From Dactylosporangium fulvum (GTDB taxonomy: Bacteria; Actinomycetota; Actinomycetes; Mycobacteriales; Micromonosporaceae), in assembly GCF_025137375.1 (NCBI RefSeq), contig NZ_CP073720.1, positions 3,558,501-3,622,500 on the forward strand: a DNA stretch of 64,000 bases, given 5' to 3'. The notes beneath the pieces were generated by a model. The model ran no database searches and had not been told where the DNA came from. It was given only the letters and a program-made list of their open reading frames with translations. Shown in pieces: positions 17,692 through 26,186 of the stretch (position 1 is its first letter; each line of letters begins with the position of its first letter). Made by a program: the position numbers and the translations under genes.

Positions 17692-17818
17692 ATGGATGCG
17701 ATCAGGGAGATGTACGCCCGCTGGGCCGCCGGGGACACGGGCGAGGACGACCAGTGGGGCGATGTGACGGCCGAGCCGCGGGGCCTGGACTATGCGGAGG
17801 TGACGGCGGGCGGTGCAG
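17692..17818 (+). pseudogene. Alpha/beta-hydrolase N-terminal fragment
   Basis: About 42 codons from ATG 17692 read MDAIREMYARWAAG then WGDVTAEPRGLDYAEVTAGG, resembling the N-terminus of actinobacterial esterases/lipases (HSL type) that precedes the catalytic domain. The similarity stops abruptly near 17818, where an unrelated sequence joins. No catalytic residues are present. The join also lies inside the 3' end of the oppositely oriented AbrB-like chimera. Confidence 0.4.
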
Positions 17819-18323
17819 GGCCTTTGCAAGGCCGCTGGCCGTCGAACTGCGACTTGGGGTTGGTGAGCACGTCGGCGTGGTCGTTGTCGTACACGTCGAA
17901 GCCGAGCACGTAGCCGCTCTGGGCGACCTGCGCGCTGGTGTTGCACACGTTCTTGCCGAACAGCCCGATGTCCTTCGCGGTGGCGTGCGGCGCGAGCATC
18001 AGCGCGCCGTAGCGCTCGGTGGCCTCCTTCGCCAGTCGAAAGACGCCGCGCTCGTCCGCAACGACGACGATCAGGTCGGCGCAGGTCTGGATGTGCAGCC
18101 GGGTGTCGGTTGTCCAGCCGGGGGCCTTGAACAGGACAGCGTCCGCGACCCGCCCGTTCATGTCGATCGTGGCCAGGCCGAAACGCAGAGTGCCGGCGGG
18201 GCGCTCCGTCAGCCGGGCGAGCGGCAACGGTCCGCGCAGCCGTGCCGCGGCGGCCACCGCGATCGAGTCGCGGGGGTGCGGCTGGGCGGACGGGATGACC
18301 GGTCGGATCGAGCTGGCGCTCAT
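17790..18323 (-). CDS. AbrB-like domain protein, chimeric/truncated
   Basis: 178 residues. Residues about 25-100 (TLRFGLATIDMNGRVAD, then VVVADERGVFRLAKE) resemble the same protein type as the gene at 32983-33465: an N-terminal strand-rich half ahead of an AbrB/SpoVT-like half. In this copy the similarity stops after LAKE and is replaced by an unrelated tail (VCNTSAQVAQSGYVLGFDVY), so the DNA-binding half is missing. It stands about 110 bp from a tRNA 3'-end copy, as its relative does at the real tRNA. Probably a relic; GTG 18332 is an alternative start. Confidence 0.45.
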   Translation of the reverse strand: MSASSIRPVIPSAQPHPRDSIAVAAAARLRGPLPLARLTERPAGTLRFGLATIDMNGRVADAVLFKAPGWTTDTRLHIQTCADLIVVVADERGVFRLAKEATERYGALMLAPHATAKDIGLFGKNVCNTSAQVAQSGYVLGFDVYDNDHADVLTNPKSQFDGQRPCKGPAPPAVTSA

Positions 18324-18435
18324 CGCGACCACCGGACCGTGGTCGAAATGTCACGAATGCGCGGCGGAAAAGCCACAGCTGCGTGCTCGATTGCGCTCGA
18401 ACACGCAGCCCTCAAGTCGGCATGTGTGCCGGATT

Positions 18436-18497
18436 CTGGTGTCGAAGGGGGGACGCGGACCCCCATTTGTGGGATACGTGCCCGAAGCACGTGTCCA
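18436..18497 (-). repeat. Copy of tRNA-Leu 3' end, putative attachment site (distal end of island)
   Basis: CTGGTGTCGAAGGGGGGAC at 18436-18454 is identical to 33600-33618, the CCA end, acceptor 3' strand and part of the T arm of tRNA-Leu; three substitutions follow, then ACCCCCA matches again. Further inward ACGTG-CCCGAAG-CACGT (18476-18492) forms an anticodon-stem-like hairpin, but no 5' acceptor strand is present, so this is not a working tRNA. Read as the far att copy of the island that ends at tRNA-Leu. Confidence 0.6.
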
Positions 18498-18770
18498 TGT
18501 GCAAAGTCTAGCAATGTCGATACGGTGAATCAACCGGGTATTTGGGCAGCTAGGAGGTTTCCAGAATGGTCGTCATGGCGGCCATCTGTGCAGCTCGGCC
18601 TGTGGATCGGCAAGGCTGGGTTCAAGTGGCGAGTGAACCCGAATACATGGAGTGCATGCGCAAACAAGCACCAAGCGAAGTTCAAATCGGCGTTGGTGCC
18701 GGGCTATTCATTTTCTTTCGAGAAGCCCAAGCTGTCGTCATTACCGGGCTGTATGTGACACTATTGACGG

Positions 18771-19499
18771 GTGGTTAGCAATGCCTCCCGACGGCATGAT
18801 CTGCTTGACCGGTTCGACTGGGCCTCCTTGGAGCACGGCGGCGGGCGGGCGTCTGACACACCTTCCCTGCTCGCCGGGTTGACGTCCGGACGTCGTGCCG
18901 AGGTCGTCAGTGCACTGAACCACCTCTGGGATGACCTGTTTCACCAAGGCACCGTGTATTCCGCCACGGTTGCCGCCGCTCAGTACGTCGCCGTGCTGCT
19001 CGGCGAGCCTTTGATCCCTGTGTGGGAACCGGGGAGGCGGCCCCTGCGGGCGAGGCTGCTGGATTGGCTGACCGGGATGGCGTATGCAGTCGGCAACGCC
19101 GCGGATAGCAGGTGGCAGATATGGTTCGGTTACTCGCGGACCGAAGGGATTCCGCTGGTTCGCCAGATGCAGCGACTGCGGCCGGAACTGTTTGACGCAG
19201 TGCAGGTCTGCCTTGCCGACCCAGACCCGGTCATCAGCGACGCGGCGCTCACGACCACCGTGTGCCTGCTCGACGCGCCGGAGCTTGCCGCGCATCGAGG
19301 GCGGGTGGTGGCACTGGTGCGGCAGAAGGTCCTCGTCGACCCCGAATGGGGCGACCGGGACATGGTGTTCGAGAGCCTCGAGTCATGGGGTGAGGACATC
19401 GCCGAGCTGCGGGCGCTTGCCGCCCCGGTTGCAGAGAAGGTCTTGTGGAACGACATCTGGAGCGCAGACCGGGGACCCACCGACGTGGCTCCCTTCTGA
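18771..19499 (+). CDS. Helical-repeat (HEAT-like) hypothetical protein
   Basis: 242 residues, GTG 18771 (weak ribosome site). The sequence is a run of amphipathic helices such as AVQVCLADPDPVISDAALTT followed by LLDAPELAAHRGRVVALV, the spacing of HEAT-like repeats. No signal peptide or membrane segment. Proteins of this kind in actinobacterial islands are often immunity- or regulator-like partners; that is only suggestive here. The upstream 270 bp (18498-18770) has no gene. Confidence 0.6.
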   Translation: MVSNASRRHDLLDRFDWASLEHGGGRASDTPSLLAGLTSGRRAEVVSALNHLWDDLFHQGTVYSATVAAAQYVAVLLGEPLIPVWEPGRRPLRARLLDWLTGMAYAVGNAADSRWQIWFGYSRTEGIPLVRQMQRLRPELFDAVQVCLADPDPVISDAALTTTVCLLDAPELAAHRGRVVALVRQKVLVDPEWGDRDMVFESLESWGEDIAELRALAAPVAEKVLWNDIWSADRGPTDVAPF

Positions 19500-19722
19500 G
19501 CCGCCTGGAAGCATCACCACAAACAATCCCTATCCGGGGCATCCCCGCAGGGTTCTCGTCCCCGCCAAGGAGGTCAGCGATTTCGCCTCTGGCACCAGCG
19601 TTCGGCCGGCCGATCCCCAGTCGATGACATTCGGCGCGGCCTTTCTGATCGCCCTCGCGGTGTTGCTGATGTGGAGGCGATCACCGTCGGCTGCCGCCGC
19701 GCCCTCGCCTGCTCCGGCTAGC

Positions 19723-19751
19723 ACGGCCCCCGCCAGCGTGGTGGGGGCCGT
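19723..19751. terminator. 9-bp GC hairpin terminator
   Basis: ACGGCCCCC (19723-19731) pairs perfectly with GGGGGCCGT (19743-19751) around an 11-base loop. It lies 15 bp after the stop of the leftward ligase remnant and 224 bp after the rightward HEAT-like gene, so it can serve both. Typical actinobacterial intrinsic terminator without a T tract. Confidence 0.65.
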
Positions 19752-19765
19752 TCGTCGCGGAGGCG

Positions 19766-20097
19766 TCAGACGGGGCTGCCGCGGATGAACAGCAGCACCT
19801 GGCGGACGGTCGGGTCGGGCTCGATGATCAGGGCGGCGCTGACGCCGCGCTGGCTTGGCCCTGCAGTCCCGGGTGGCTGGGCGCCGGTGTCGGCTGGTCC
19901 GGCCTCCGGGGTTGCGCCGGTCCCGCCCGGCGGGCTGGCCAGCTCCGGTAGGCAGCCGAGGCTGTCCAGGAGCTCCCGCCGCCGAGTGTAGGGCAGGTCG
20001 AGCGTCGACACGCCATCCAGGTGCAGCCGGTCAAACACGTAGTACGGCACGGGTACCCGCTCCAGCAGTGCCGGTTTCCGGGCCGCGGACGTGAACA
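19766..20097 (-). pseudogene. ATP-dependent DNA ligase (LigD-type) fragment
   Basis: The frame reads PALLERVPVPYYVFDRLHLDG, then LDLPYTRRRELLDSLG, the conserved nucleotidyltransferase-domain segment of LigD-like ATP-dependent ligases, followed by a diverged Pro/Gly-rich part and ...LLFIRGSPV at the stop. The catalytic lysine motif upstream and the OB-fold are missing. The end is followed by an intact hairpin terminator. Not functional. Confidence 0.65.
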
Positions 20098-20255
20098 GTT
20101 AACTGCACCCCAAGGTCCGATCGCTGCAAGGCGGCAACACCTCGCAGCATGTGCGTCGGTCGGCCTGAACGTGATCAATAAGGTCGGCAAGCCATGTACT
20201 GCGCGTAGCCGATGAGCAGTCCAGGTGGCGCGCACTCATGCCGATGAGCGAGTGC

Positions 20256-20951
20256 TCAACTGGAGATGGTTGGGTCTCCGGAGGCCTCCGCGTCCTCCTC
20301 CTGAAGCTGCCGATGCGTCACACGGTAATGCGCCATGGGTGCGTCCGAGACGTACGTCGTATCGGCACCACTGAAAACATGCAGGCCGACATCCCCGAAC
20401 TCGATCCACAAGCCTGCCATGCTCCAGCCGGCAACCAGATCCATCGGCAACTCGCCGGTAAAATCCAGGTCGACGGTGAAGTACGGGTTCTCGGTCACCG
20501 CCCATCCGGTCAGCACGCGACCGGCAGCCGCAGCGAACGCGTGCGGGTGCGACGATCGCCACTCGTGCGGCTGGCCGACAAAGGTGAACGCCGTCCCCAG
20601 ATCGATGGTGTTCCAGCTGACCGACAATCGGTCGGCCCCGTCCCAGGCGAGCTCCAGCTGCACACCGCCGTCGAACACCAGCACCACCGGGATAACCGGT
20701 TGCCACCTGTCCCTTGCCAGCCCCCAGCCGACCCAGCCGGCCTGGAGCCGTCGACCCACCAGCGCGAGCAGGTTGGACCGCTGGCGACGCAACTGCTCCG
20801 GCCCGGGCACAAAGTTGGACCGCCATCCGGACATCGACTCGTCCCCGGGCCATCTTCTAGGCATGCTCTCCACAGCGCGGATCATACGGATTTCGCACCT
20901 GCTGTACCGGCCCGTCGCGTCGGCATTGACCGCTGTCCGGTGCACGCTCAT
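20256..20951 (-). CDS. Orphan hypothetical protein behind shared leader (copy R1)
   Basis: 231 residues if started at ATG 20951, the ATG that belongs to the repeated leader; ATG 20862 (MPRRWPGDESM) is a plausible shorter start. The body is strand-rich with many Trp (WVGWGLARDRWQ, AGWSMAGLWIEFGDVGLHVF) and ends in an acidic tail. I do not recognise the family. Size, isolation and context suit an immunity-like or defence-associated orphan. Confidence 0.6.
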   Translation of the reverse strand: MSVHRTAVNADATGRYSRCEIRMIRAVESMPRRWPGDESMSGWRSNFVPGPEQLRRQRSNLLALVGRRLQAGWVGWGLARDRWQPVIPVVLVFDGGVQLELAWDGADRLSVSWNTIDLGTAFTFVGQPHEWRSSHPHAFAAAAGRVLTGWAVTENPYFTVDLDFTGELPMDLVAGWSMAGLWIEFGDVGLHVFSGADTTYVSDAPMAHYRVTHRQLQEEDAEASGDPTISS

Positions 20952-20969
20952 GCCGCCGTTGGTGCGCGC
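20949..20969 (-). repeat. Shared leader repeat, copy R1
   Basis: On the minus strand GCGCGCACCAACGGCGGCATG leads straight into the start of the 231-aa gene. The core CGCACCAACGGCGGCATG recurs at 23868, 25312 and, with a 2-bp insertion, 26189. In this copy similarity to the others ends soon on both sides. Confidence 0.75.
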
Positions 20970-21060
20970 AGCAGGTCGCCGCTCGTAACGCTCGGTAATC
21001 GGCGCAATGAGTCGAGGACGTCCTCAACTGGCCGATGGGCGGACGTTGTGCCTCGGTTCG

Positions 21061-22053
21061 TCAGGAGATGGGTTCGGCGCTTCGCCCGAACGCCGCGCGG
21101 TAGTCCCGCGGCCGGTGCCCGGCCAGGCGGGTGAAGACGGCGCTGAACGTCCCGGAGTCGCGATAGCCGACATCGGCGGCGATGCTGGCGACTGTCCGCT
21201 CAGTGGTCTCGAGCAGGTGTTTCGCCATGCGCACCCGTTGCGCCTGCAGGTATCCGAGCGGGGTCTGGCCGGTCTCGCCGCGAAACCGCCGCAGGAGGGT
21301 TCGTGTGCTGACGTGGAACGTCGCGGAGAGCAGCCCGAGGTCGTAGCGCTCCCGCACATTCTGGTCCAGCCAGCGTTTGACGCCTTGCGAGAAGTGGCTG
21401 CCGGTGGCCGGCAACAGCTCCGCGTCGACGTACGGAGCCTGGCTCGGCCGCGCGTCGTCGACGAGCGCGACACGCGCGGTGGCGCGGGCGACGCGGCTGC
21501 CGTTGTGCTCACGGATGAGGCCGAGGGCGAAGTCGTACATCGCGCTGAACGCACCTGTCGTGGTCACCCCGCTGTCGGTGACCACGAGTTTCTCCGGTCT
21601 GACGTCGGTGCCAGGGCAACGGTCTGCGAGCCGGTCGGCGAACAGCCATGAGGTCGTCGACTCTCGCCCGTCGAGCAGGCCGGCGTCGGCCAGCAGGAAC
21701 GCGCCGACACAGATCGACACCAGCGCGACTCCCGATTGCGAGCTGGACCTGATGGTCTCGATCTCGGGCCCGAGCGACGTGAGCGTTGCGTCCAGGTCAA
21801 GTCTGGGGTACAGCTCGAACCCGGGTACGACGAGGACATCGACCTGCCGCACCGGCACAACTGCGATCGCCACGCCGCCGGAGGCGACCACGCGCCGCCG
21901 CGGCGACAGGATCGACACGTCGTACAGCGGATCCCTGGTCGCGTTGGCCGCGGCGATATGCGAGGCCATCGTGAGGAGGTCTGGAATGCCGAAGACCTCC
22001 GACGCGAAGCATCCGGGATACGCGAGCACACCTACACGAAGCGGGGCCACCAT
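21061..22053 (-). CDS. GlxA family transcriptional regulator (DJ-1/PfpI + AraC HTH)
   Basis: 330 residues. The N-terminal half is a DJ-1/PfpI-like domain (VLAYPGCFASEVFGIPDLL, DVLVVPGFE, SICVGAFLLADAGLLDG with the nucleophile-position Cys); the C-terminal 100 residues are a double AraC helix-turn-helix (HVSTRTLLRRFRGETGQTPL, AADVGYRDSGTFSAVFTRL). It is divergent from a dienelactone-hydrolase-like gene 74 bp away and probably controls it. ATG 22053. Confidence 0.92.
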   Translation of the reverse strand: MVAPLRVGVLAYPGCFASEVFGIPDLLTMASHIAAANATRDPLYDVSILSPRRRVVASGGVAIAVVPVRQVDVLVVPGFELYPRLDLDATLTSLGPEIETIRSSSQSGVALVSICVGAFLLADAGLLDGRESTTSWLFADRLADRCPGTDVRPEKLVVTDSGVTTTGAFSAMYDFALGLIREHNGSRVARATARVALVDDARPSQAPYVDAELLPATGSHFSQGVKRWLDQNVRERYDLGLLSATFHVSTRTLLRRFRGETGQTPLGYLQAQRVRMAKHLLETTERTVASIAADVGYRDSGTFSAVFTRLAGHRPRDYRAAFGRSAEPIS

Positions 22054-22127
22054 GGTGGCGAGATTACCCGGACATGTGGCGATCTCGCCCCTGGCCGGCC
22101 CAGACTCTCCCGCCCGACGATACGGCT

Positions 22128-22973
22128 ATGGCGATCACTGAACCGCAAGCGGACGACGCTCTCGCGGACTTCTCGACGCGGCTTATCGACGCCGAGGGCG
22201 TCAGCAAGACCGTCTACGTCGGCGGGTCCGGGCCGGCTGTCGTGCTGATGCCGGAGATGCCCGGCATCAGCCCGGACGTCGTCCGCCTGGCGCGCTGGAT
22301 TCGAGACGCGGGATTCACGGTCTACCTTCCGTCGCTGTTCGGTATCGATGGCGCCTTCCCCAGCACCGCCGACGGTGAGAAGGTCGTCCGCCGTGCCTGC
22401 GTCAGCGCCGAGTTCCGCGCGTTTGCCGGTGGCGGCACAAGCCCGATCACGGCCTGGCTCCGGGGGTTGGCCAGGACGGCGCTGGCCGAGTGCGGCGGGC
22501 CCGGCGTGGGAGCGATCGGGCTGTGCTTCACCGGCAACTTCGCGCTCACCATGACTCTCGAACCGGCCGTCATCGCGCCTGTGGTCAACCATCCCTCGCT
22601 GCCACTGGACGACCCCGCCGGACTGGAAATCAGCGACGAGGACGCCGCGATGGTGCGCGAGCGCATCGAGCGTGATGGGCTGACGGTGCTCGCCTACCGT
22701 TTCGACAACGACCGGTGGTGCACCGGCCAACGGTTCGCCGCCTACCAGGCGCTCCTGGGCGACGCGTTCGACGGACGCGTCATCCCGGGCGAGACGGCCA
22801 ACCCCGAGCCACCCCCGTTCTTCCGTGATGTTGTCGGCTGCCCCCACAGCGTCGTCACAGCCCATCTCGTCGACCAGCAGGGACACCCCACACTGCGCGC
22901 CAGAGACGAGATCCTGGCCTTCCTTGCCGAACGGCTCGGCCACGACGATCCGAGGGGGCATGAGACGCATTGA
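22128..22973 (+). CDS. Dienelactone hydrolase-like alpha/beta hydrolase
   Basis: 281 residues from ATG 22128. The core VYVGGSGPAVVLMPEMPGIS and the nucleophile elbow GLCFTGNFAL (Cys nucleophile as in dienelactone hydrolases) are clear; a C-terminal VTAHLVDQQGHPT carries the likely catalytic His. Such enzymes hydrolyse lactones or carboxyl esters in the cytoplasm. No Shine-Dalgarno site is seen, so the message may be leaderless. Divergent from the GlxA-type regulator. Confidence 0.85.
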   Translation: MAITEPQADDALADFSTRLIDAEGVSKTVYVGGSGPAVVLMPEMPGISPDVVRLARWIRDAGFTVYLPSLFGIDGAFPSTADGEKVVRRACVSAEFRAFAGGGTSPITAWLRGLARTALAECGGPGVGAIGLCFTGNFALTMTLEPAVIAPVVNHPSLPLDDPAGLEISDEDAAMVRERIERDGLTVLAYRFDNDRWCTGQRFAAYQALLGDAFDGRVIPGETANPEPPPFFRDVVGCPHSVVTAHLVDQQGHPTLRARDEILAFLAERLGHDDPRGHETH

Positions 22974-23041
22974 CGTACTCTCATGCCGCAGACTTCGCGC
23001 GGCGGCTGACTGGAGATCGTCACGCTTCGTGGCCGCGGGTC

Positions 23042-23779
23042 ATGGACGGGTTCGCCGTGACAGGTACCCGCAGCACCGAGAGTCGTTGCGTAGCATCACC
23101 TTCCGTGTGGTGGCGGGCGGCTTCGGTGGGTGTGGTCCTGGGTGCTCTCGCCTACGCCGCCGACTTCTGCCAAGGCCTGCTCGCCATCGTGATGCTGCTG
23201 CTGTCGAGCAGCGTGTTTGCCTGGGGCGCAGCCGGCCTGGCCTTCGGCTTCGCGTCCCGGGACCGGCGCAGCGCGATCGGCGCAGCGGTCGCCGTTCTCA
23301 CCGCCGCCACGCTGGTCTACTACGGCATCATTCTCGTCGACGGCCACCGCTGGCGGGATGCCGTCACCGACGGCGATGCATTCTCCGGCGCGTCGAGCCT
23401 GGTGTCGGTACTGACGGCGACTGCCTTCTGGACCGCCGCCGCTGTCGCCGGCGGGACGGTGCTGGGCCTCTTCGGCCAGGCCATCCGCCGGAGCGGCCCT
23501 ACTGTCGCGGCGCTTGTCGCAGGCTGCTCGTTCGCCTTGCTGGCCGGACAAGGCGCGGTCGCTGCCGTGCGCGTCTACACCCTCGGCGCCGGCTGGGCCT
23601 GGCTCGAGGGGGTCGCCGAGGTCCTGCTCGCTGCCGCACTGACCGCCACCCTGCTCGGCCGCGGCCCCGGCCCGCACCGCTGGTGGACGTTCGCGGGCGC
23701 GGCCGTCGCGTTGCTCGCGGCAAGCCACGCCGTCTGGGTCCAACTCGACATCATCCGCACCACCGGCACCCTTTGGTGA
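23042..23779 (+). CDS. Polytopic membrane protein of unknown function
   Basis: 245 residues from ATG 23042; a TTG at 22970 overlapping the previous stop and a GTG at 23106 are alternatives. Five to six hydrophobic segments are visible, for example VGVVLGALAYAADFCQGLLA, then LLLSSSVFAWGAAGLAF and VALLAASHAVWVQL. No domain recognised. Possibly co-transcribed with the hydrolase. Confidence 0.6.
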   Translation: MDGFAVTGTRSTESRCVASPSVWWRAASVGVVLGALAYAADFCQGLLAIVMLLLSSSVFAWGAAGLAFGFASRDRRSAIGAAVAVLTAATLVYYGIILVDGHRWRDAVTDGDAFSGASSLVSVLTATAFWTAAAVAGGTVLGLFGQAIRRSGPTVAALVAGCSFALLAGQGAVAAVRVYTLGAGWAWLEGVAEVLLAAALTATLLGRGPGPHRWWTFAGAAVALLAASHAVWVQLDIIRTTGTLW

Positions 23780-23838
23780 GGTACAGGGCGCGTCTCGTGG
23801 ATTGGTGTGGCGCGGCACGGCAGGCGGCATAAGGCGAA

Positions 23839-23890
23839 TCACGTTCTCTTGATCAGCTGCACGGACATGCCGCCGTTGGTGCGCGGTCGC
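23839..23890 (-). repeat. Shared leader repeat, copy R2, with only a 9-codon stub
   Basis: The minus strand has CGCACCAACGGCGGCATG ending at 23866, with the ATG at 23868, then TCCGTGCAGCTGATCAAG as in copy R3, but the frame stops after nine codons (MSVQLIKRT). The leader survives while its gene is gone, as if the cassette body had been deleted. Confidence 0.65.
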
Positions 23891-23971
23891 GGCTGGGGTG
23901 ACCGTGGTTGGTCACGGACCGTCAACGGCTCGCTGTGGCCGACGCTTCCTGTCCTGCCGAGATGAGTACGT

Positions 23972-24508
23972 CTACTCGCCCTCGGTGGGTGGGTTCGGAG
24001 CAGTCGGGTCTGTCGACAGTCCCAAGGAGCGCGTAGCAGCCCCAGCCCGCAACACCGTCAACGGCGAAAGGCTGAGATCATGCCGGACGGCATCGACGAA
24101 GTCGTCATACGCCACCAGCGCCGGCTCGCGGTACGTCGGCCAATGGCCGTCAGGGATGCCCTCGTTCATCGCCCGAGCGCTCAGCTTGCTCAACTGGTTG
24201 TCAACGGACAGGGCACACGCCGCCGCCCGTTCTGAGCCGTGCAGCCAAAGCGTGGCCAAACTGCGGTTCCAGTCGGTGCGCAGCTTGCTGACCTCCGCAA
24301 GCTTTTCGTTGTACACAGGTCCAGAGCGAGGTGCGCGGCTCAGCTCACGGATCGAGTCCCGATATCGATAGAACTCGCCGGCCACTGCTTGGTAGCTCTG
24401 CACCCGCTGGTCGCGGCGCCAGCGCTGAGACTCCGAGCGGGTGTCCCAGAACCGACCCAGGATGATTCCGATTAGTCCGGATACTGCTGCCAGCAAGGCA
24501 ATCTGCAC
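23972..24508 (-). CDS. Membrane-anchored hypothetical protein, 178 aa
   Basis: GTG 24508 is preceded by GGAGG. A single N-terminal transmembrane helix (IALLAAVSGLIGIILGRFW) is followed by a cytoplasmic, Arg/Glu-rich helical domain (RDQRVQSYQAVAGEFYRY, SKLRTDWNRSLATLWLHGS). This layout recurs in small actinobacterial proteins of unknown role, often in phage-defence or immunity neighbourhoods. No function assigned. Confidence 0.7.
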   Translation of the reverse strand: MQIALLAAVSGLIGIILGRFWDTRSESQRWRRDQRVQSYQAVAGEFYRYRDSIRELSRAPRSGPVYNEKLAEVSKLRTDWNRSLATLWLHGSERAAACALSVDNQLSKLSARAMNEGIPDGHWPTYREPALVAYDDFVDAVRHDLSLSPLTVLRAGAATRSLGLSTDPTAPNPPTEGE

Positions 24509-24685
24509 GCGATCCTCCAGACCTCGTAAGCGACGGAACGCCTACTGTCATGCCGACGGATCTTTCCCCATCCACAGGCATCTGTCATGCCTCCACGCAC
24601 GGCACCAAATGCTCGACGTGTCGCGGGGGCTTGGGCCACGCACTTCTGCCGCGATGAAGGATCGGTGCCGCGGGGCTGTCCGCGC

Positions 24686-25312
24686 TTACAGCGTGGGTAG
24701 CCGGTCACCTTGGGCCGGGCTGATGTGGTTGTCCAGAAAGTAGCTGTAGACCTGCAGGTCGCCGTGCAGGTCGCCGTCGAGATAGGTCAGGTAGTCGGCC
24801 AGGCCAGTGGCCGCTTCTCGTTCGTCGGCGCGATCGGAGTCGCTCCAGCACCGATGTTTGGTCGTGATCCACTCCCGGAGCCGGGCGCGGTCGCGCCACC
24901 ATTGCCTGACGAGAGCTGGCGTCCAGTGCGCGTCGCCGTCGCAGGCCCAGCCGGCCCACGGATCCTCTCGGGCCGCGAAGATGACGGCGCGGAGCTCCTC
25001 AATGCTGCGCGGCTGACGGTAGAGGAACTCCTGCTCGTAGTCGATATCGTCGCCGTACAGCACATGGCGCGGCGCGTGTAGCCGGCCTACCCAGCAGTTG
25101 TCAGTCTCAGCGCCGTAGAACGGGCCGGGCACATTGCGCCAGTTGCGCTCCGACCACTTGCCCTGGAACGTCGCATCACGCCCCCGCCACAGGCCGTCCT
25201 GCGGCTGCGCTGCGAACACCGCGCTGACGTACGGCATCGGATCCCAGTAAAGCGGCGCCCGGTCCTCGGTCACGAACACATCGTAGAACCGCTTGATCAG
25301 CTGCGCGCTCAT
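24686..25312 (-). CDS. Orphan hypothetical protein behind shared leader (copy R3)
   Basis: 208 residues from the leader ATG 25312, beginning MSAQLIKRFYDVF. Rich in Trp, Asp and Arg (WRGRDATFQGKWSERNWRN, YGDDIDYEQEFLYRQP, WTPALVRQWWRDRARLREW). Soluble, no known motif. The frame runs open upstream through the leader, but conservation of the ATG context between leader copies supports this start. Role unknown; candidate immunity or antiphage accessory gene. Confidence 0.65.
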   Translation of the reverse strand: MSAQLIKRFYDVFVTEDRAPLYWDPMPYVSAVFAAQPQDGLWRGRDATFQGKWSERNWRNVPGPFYGAETDNCWVGRLHAPRHVLYGDDIDYEQEFLYRQPRSIEELRAVIFAAREDPWAGWACDGDAHWTPALVRQWWRDRARLREWITTKHRCWSDSDRADEREAATGLADYLTYLDGDLHGDLQVYSYFLDNHISPAQGDRLPTL

Positions 25313-25410
25313 GCCGCCGTTGGTGCGCGCGGACGGTCCGTGCACGTCACTCCGTGTGACCAGCGTGGTGAGGCTGCGGCTTCCGGTCCTGCGGATGAGC
25401 GCGCACGCGA
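25290..25410 (-). repeat. Shared leader repeat, copy R3 (long form)
   Basis: About 95 bp upstream of and including the ATG at 25312 are roughly 85 percent identical to copy R4 (26187-26285). Both contain the GTGACGTGCA segment and the CACCAACGGCGGC block just before the start; the first codons CAGCTGATCAAG are shared with R2. Confidence 0.75.
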
Positions 25411-25417
25411 CTTTCAC

Positions 25418-25648
25418 TTACGGCAGACGGTGAGGTGGTACGACGGGAGTGCGCGGTCGGGTCGACCGCGTGCAAGTCGTGCCGCGAAGGGTCGGGTGAA
25501 TCTTGGGTTGGTCGGTGTTTCTGCTCGACCGCTGGGGTCGATGCCGACAGCTGACTGGTCACACTGGCGATTGCCAGACTCCGTGGATGACCAAGTCGGC
25601 CCGGGCCGTCCGGCCCGGCAAACGCTCCAAACCGATGAGCGGCATCAT
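25418..25648. other. Gap between leader R3 and next leftward gene
   Basis: 231 bp with no supportable gene or repeat; probably the spacer between cassettes. Confidence 0.4.
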
Positions 25649-26155
25649 TCATGACGTTGCTCCGGGTGCGTCCGGCAGGCCGGCCTGCACGCGCCAAATG
25701 CTCGGGTCGAATGGTGCTGTGTTCAGAACTTCCGTGAGTATCGCCGTCCCGGCAGCGAACCCTTCGATCAGGTCGTGAGCGGTCGCCACCGGCCAGCACG
25801 CCTCAAGGACGTAGTGCGCGTTGTGGTTCTCGGCGCACCAGCACGCAACGTGAACCGACGCCGTCACGGTGAGCTCCGGACCCCATCCGATGTCGAGATC
25901 CAGTTCGAGCCAGTCCACGCCAGAGTCGTACAACATGACGCCCCCGCTGACGATCGTCAGAGACTCGCGCTCGGCGAGCGTCGGCGGACGTTCGGTACGG
26001 TCCAACCACCAATGCCAAATGGTGCGGCCGGCGGCTGCCTGGTGGGCCTCCAGGTCGCGAGCCAGTCGCCACAGATCACCTTCGACTGCGTTAAAGGCGA
26101 TCGGAAGCACGTCGCCCAACGGAACCTGATCGATGGACGAGACCGGTCCTGCCAT
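25649..26155 (-). CDS. Orphan hypothetical protein near leader copy R4
   Basis: 168 residues from ATG 26155 (TTG 26161 possible). Strand-rich with AERESLTIVSGGVMLYD and WLELDLDIGWGPELTVTASV, then CWCAENHN; no membrane segment. Copy R4 of the leader lies just upstream, but a 2-bp insertion puts the leader's own ATG (26189) out of frame, so the gene must use a downstream start without a visible ribosome site. The gene may be damaged at its 5' end. Family not recognised. Confidence 0.55.
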   Translation of the reverse strand: MAGPVSSIDQVPLGDVLPIAFNAVEGDLWRLARDLEAHQAAAGRTIWHWWLDRTERPPTLAERESLTIVSGGVMLYDSGVDWLELDLDIGWGPELTVTASVHVACWCAENHNAHYVLEACWPVATAHDLIEGFAAGTAILTEVLNTAPFDPSIWRVQAGLPDAPGATS

Positions 26156-26186
26156 CCGCAAAGAATGTCACAGGCGCTGGCACACT

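Noticed and set aside
18436..18520. A complete second tRNA gene
   Set aside because: The 5' acceptor strand and D arm are absent and the T loop (TCCGCGT) departs from consensus, so only a 3'-end copy is annotated.
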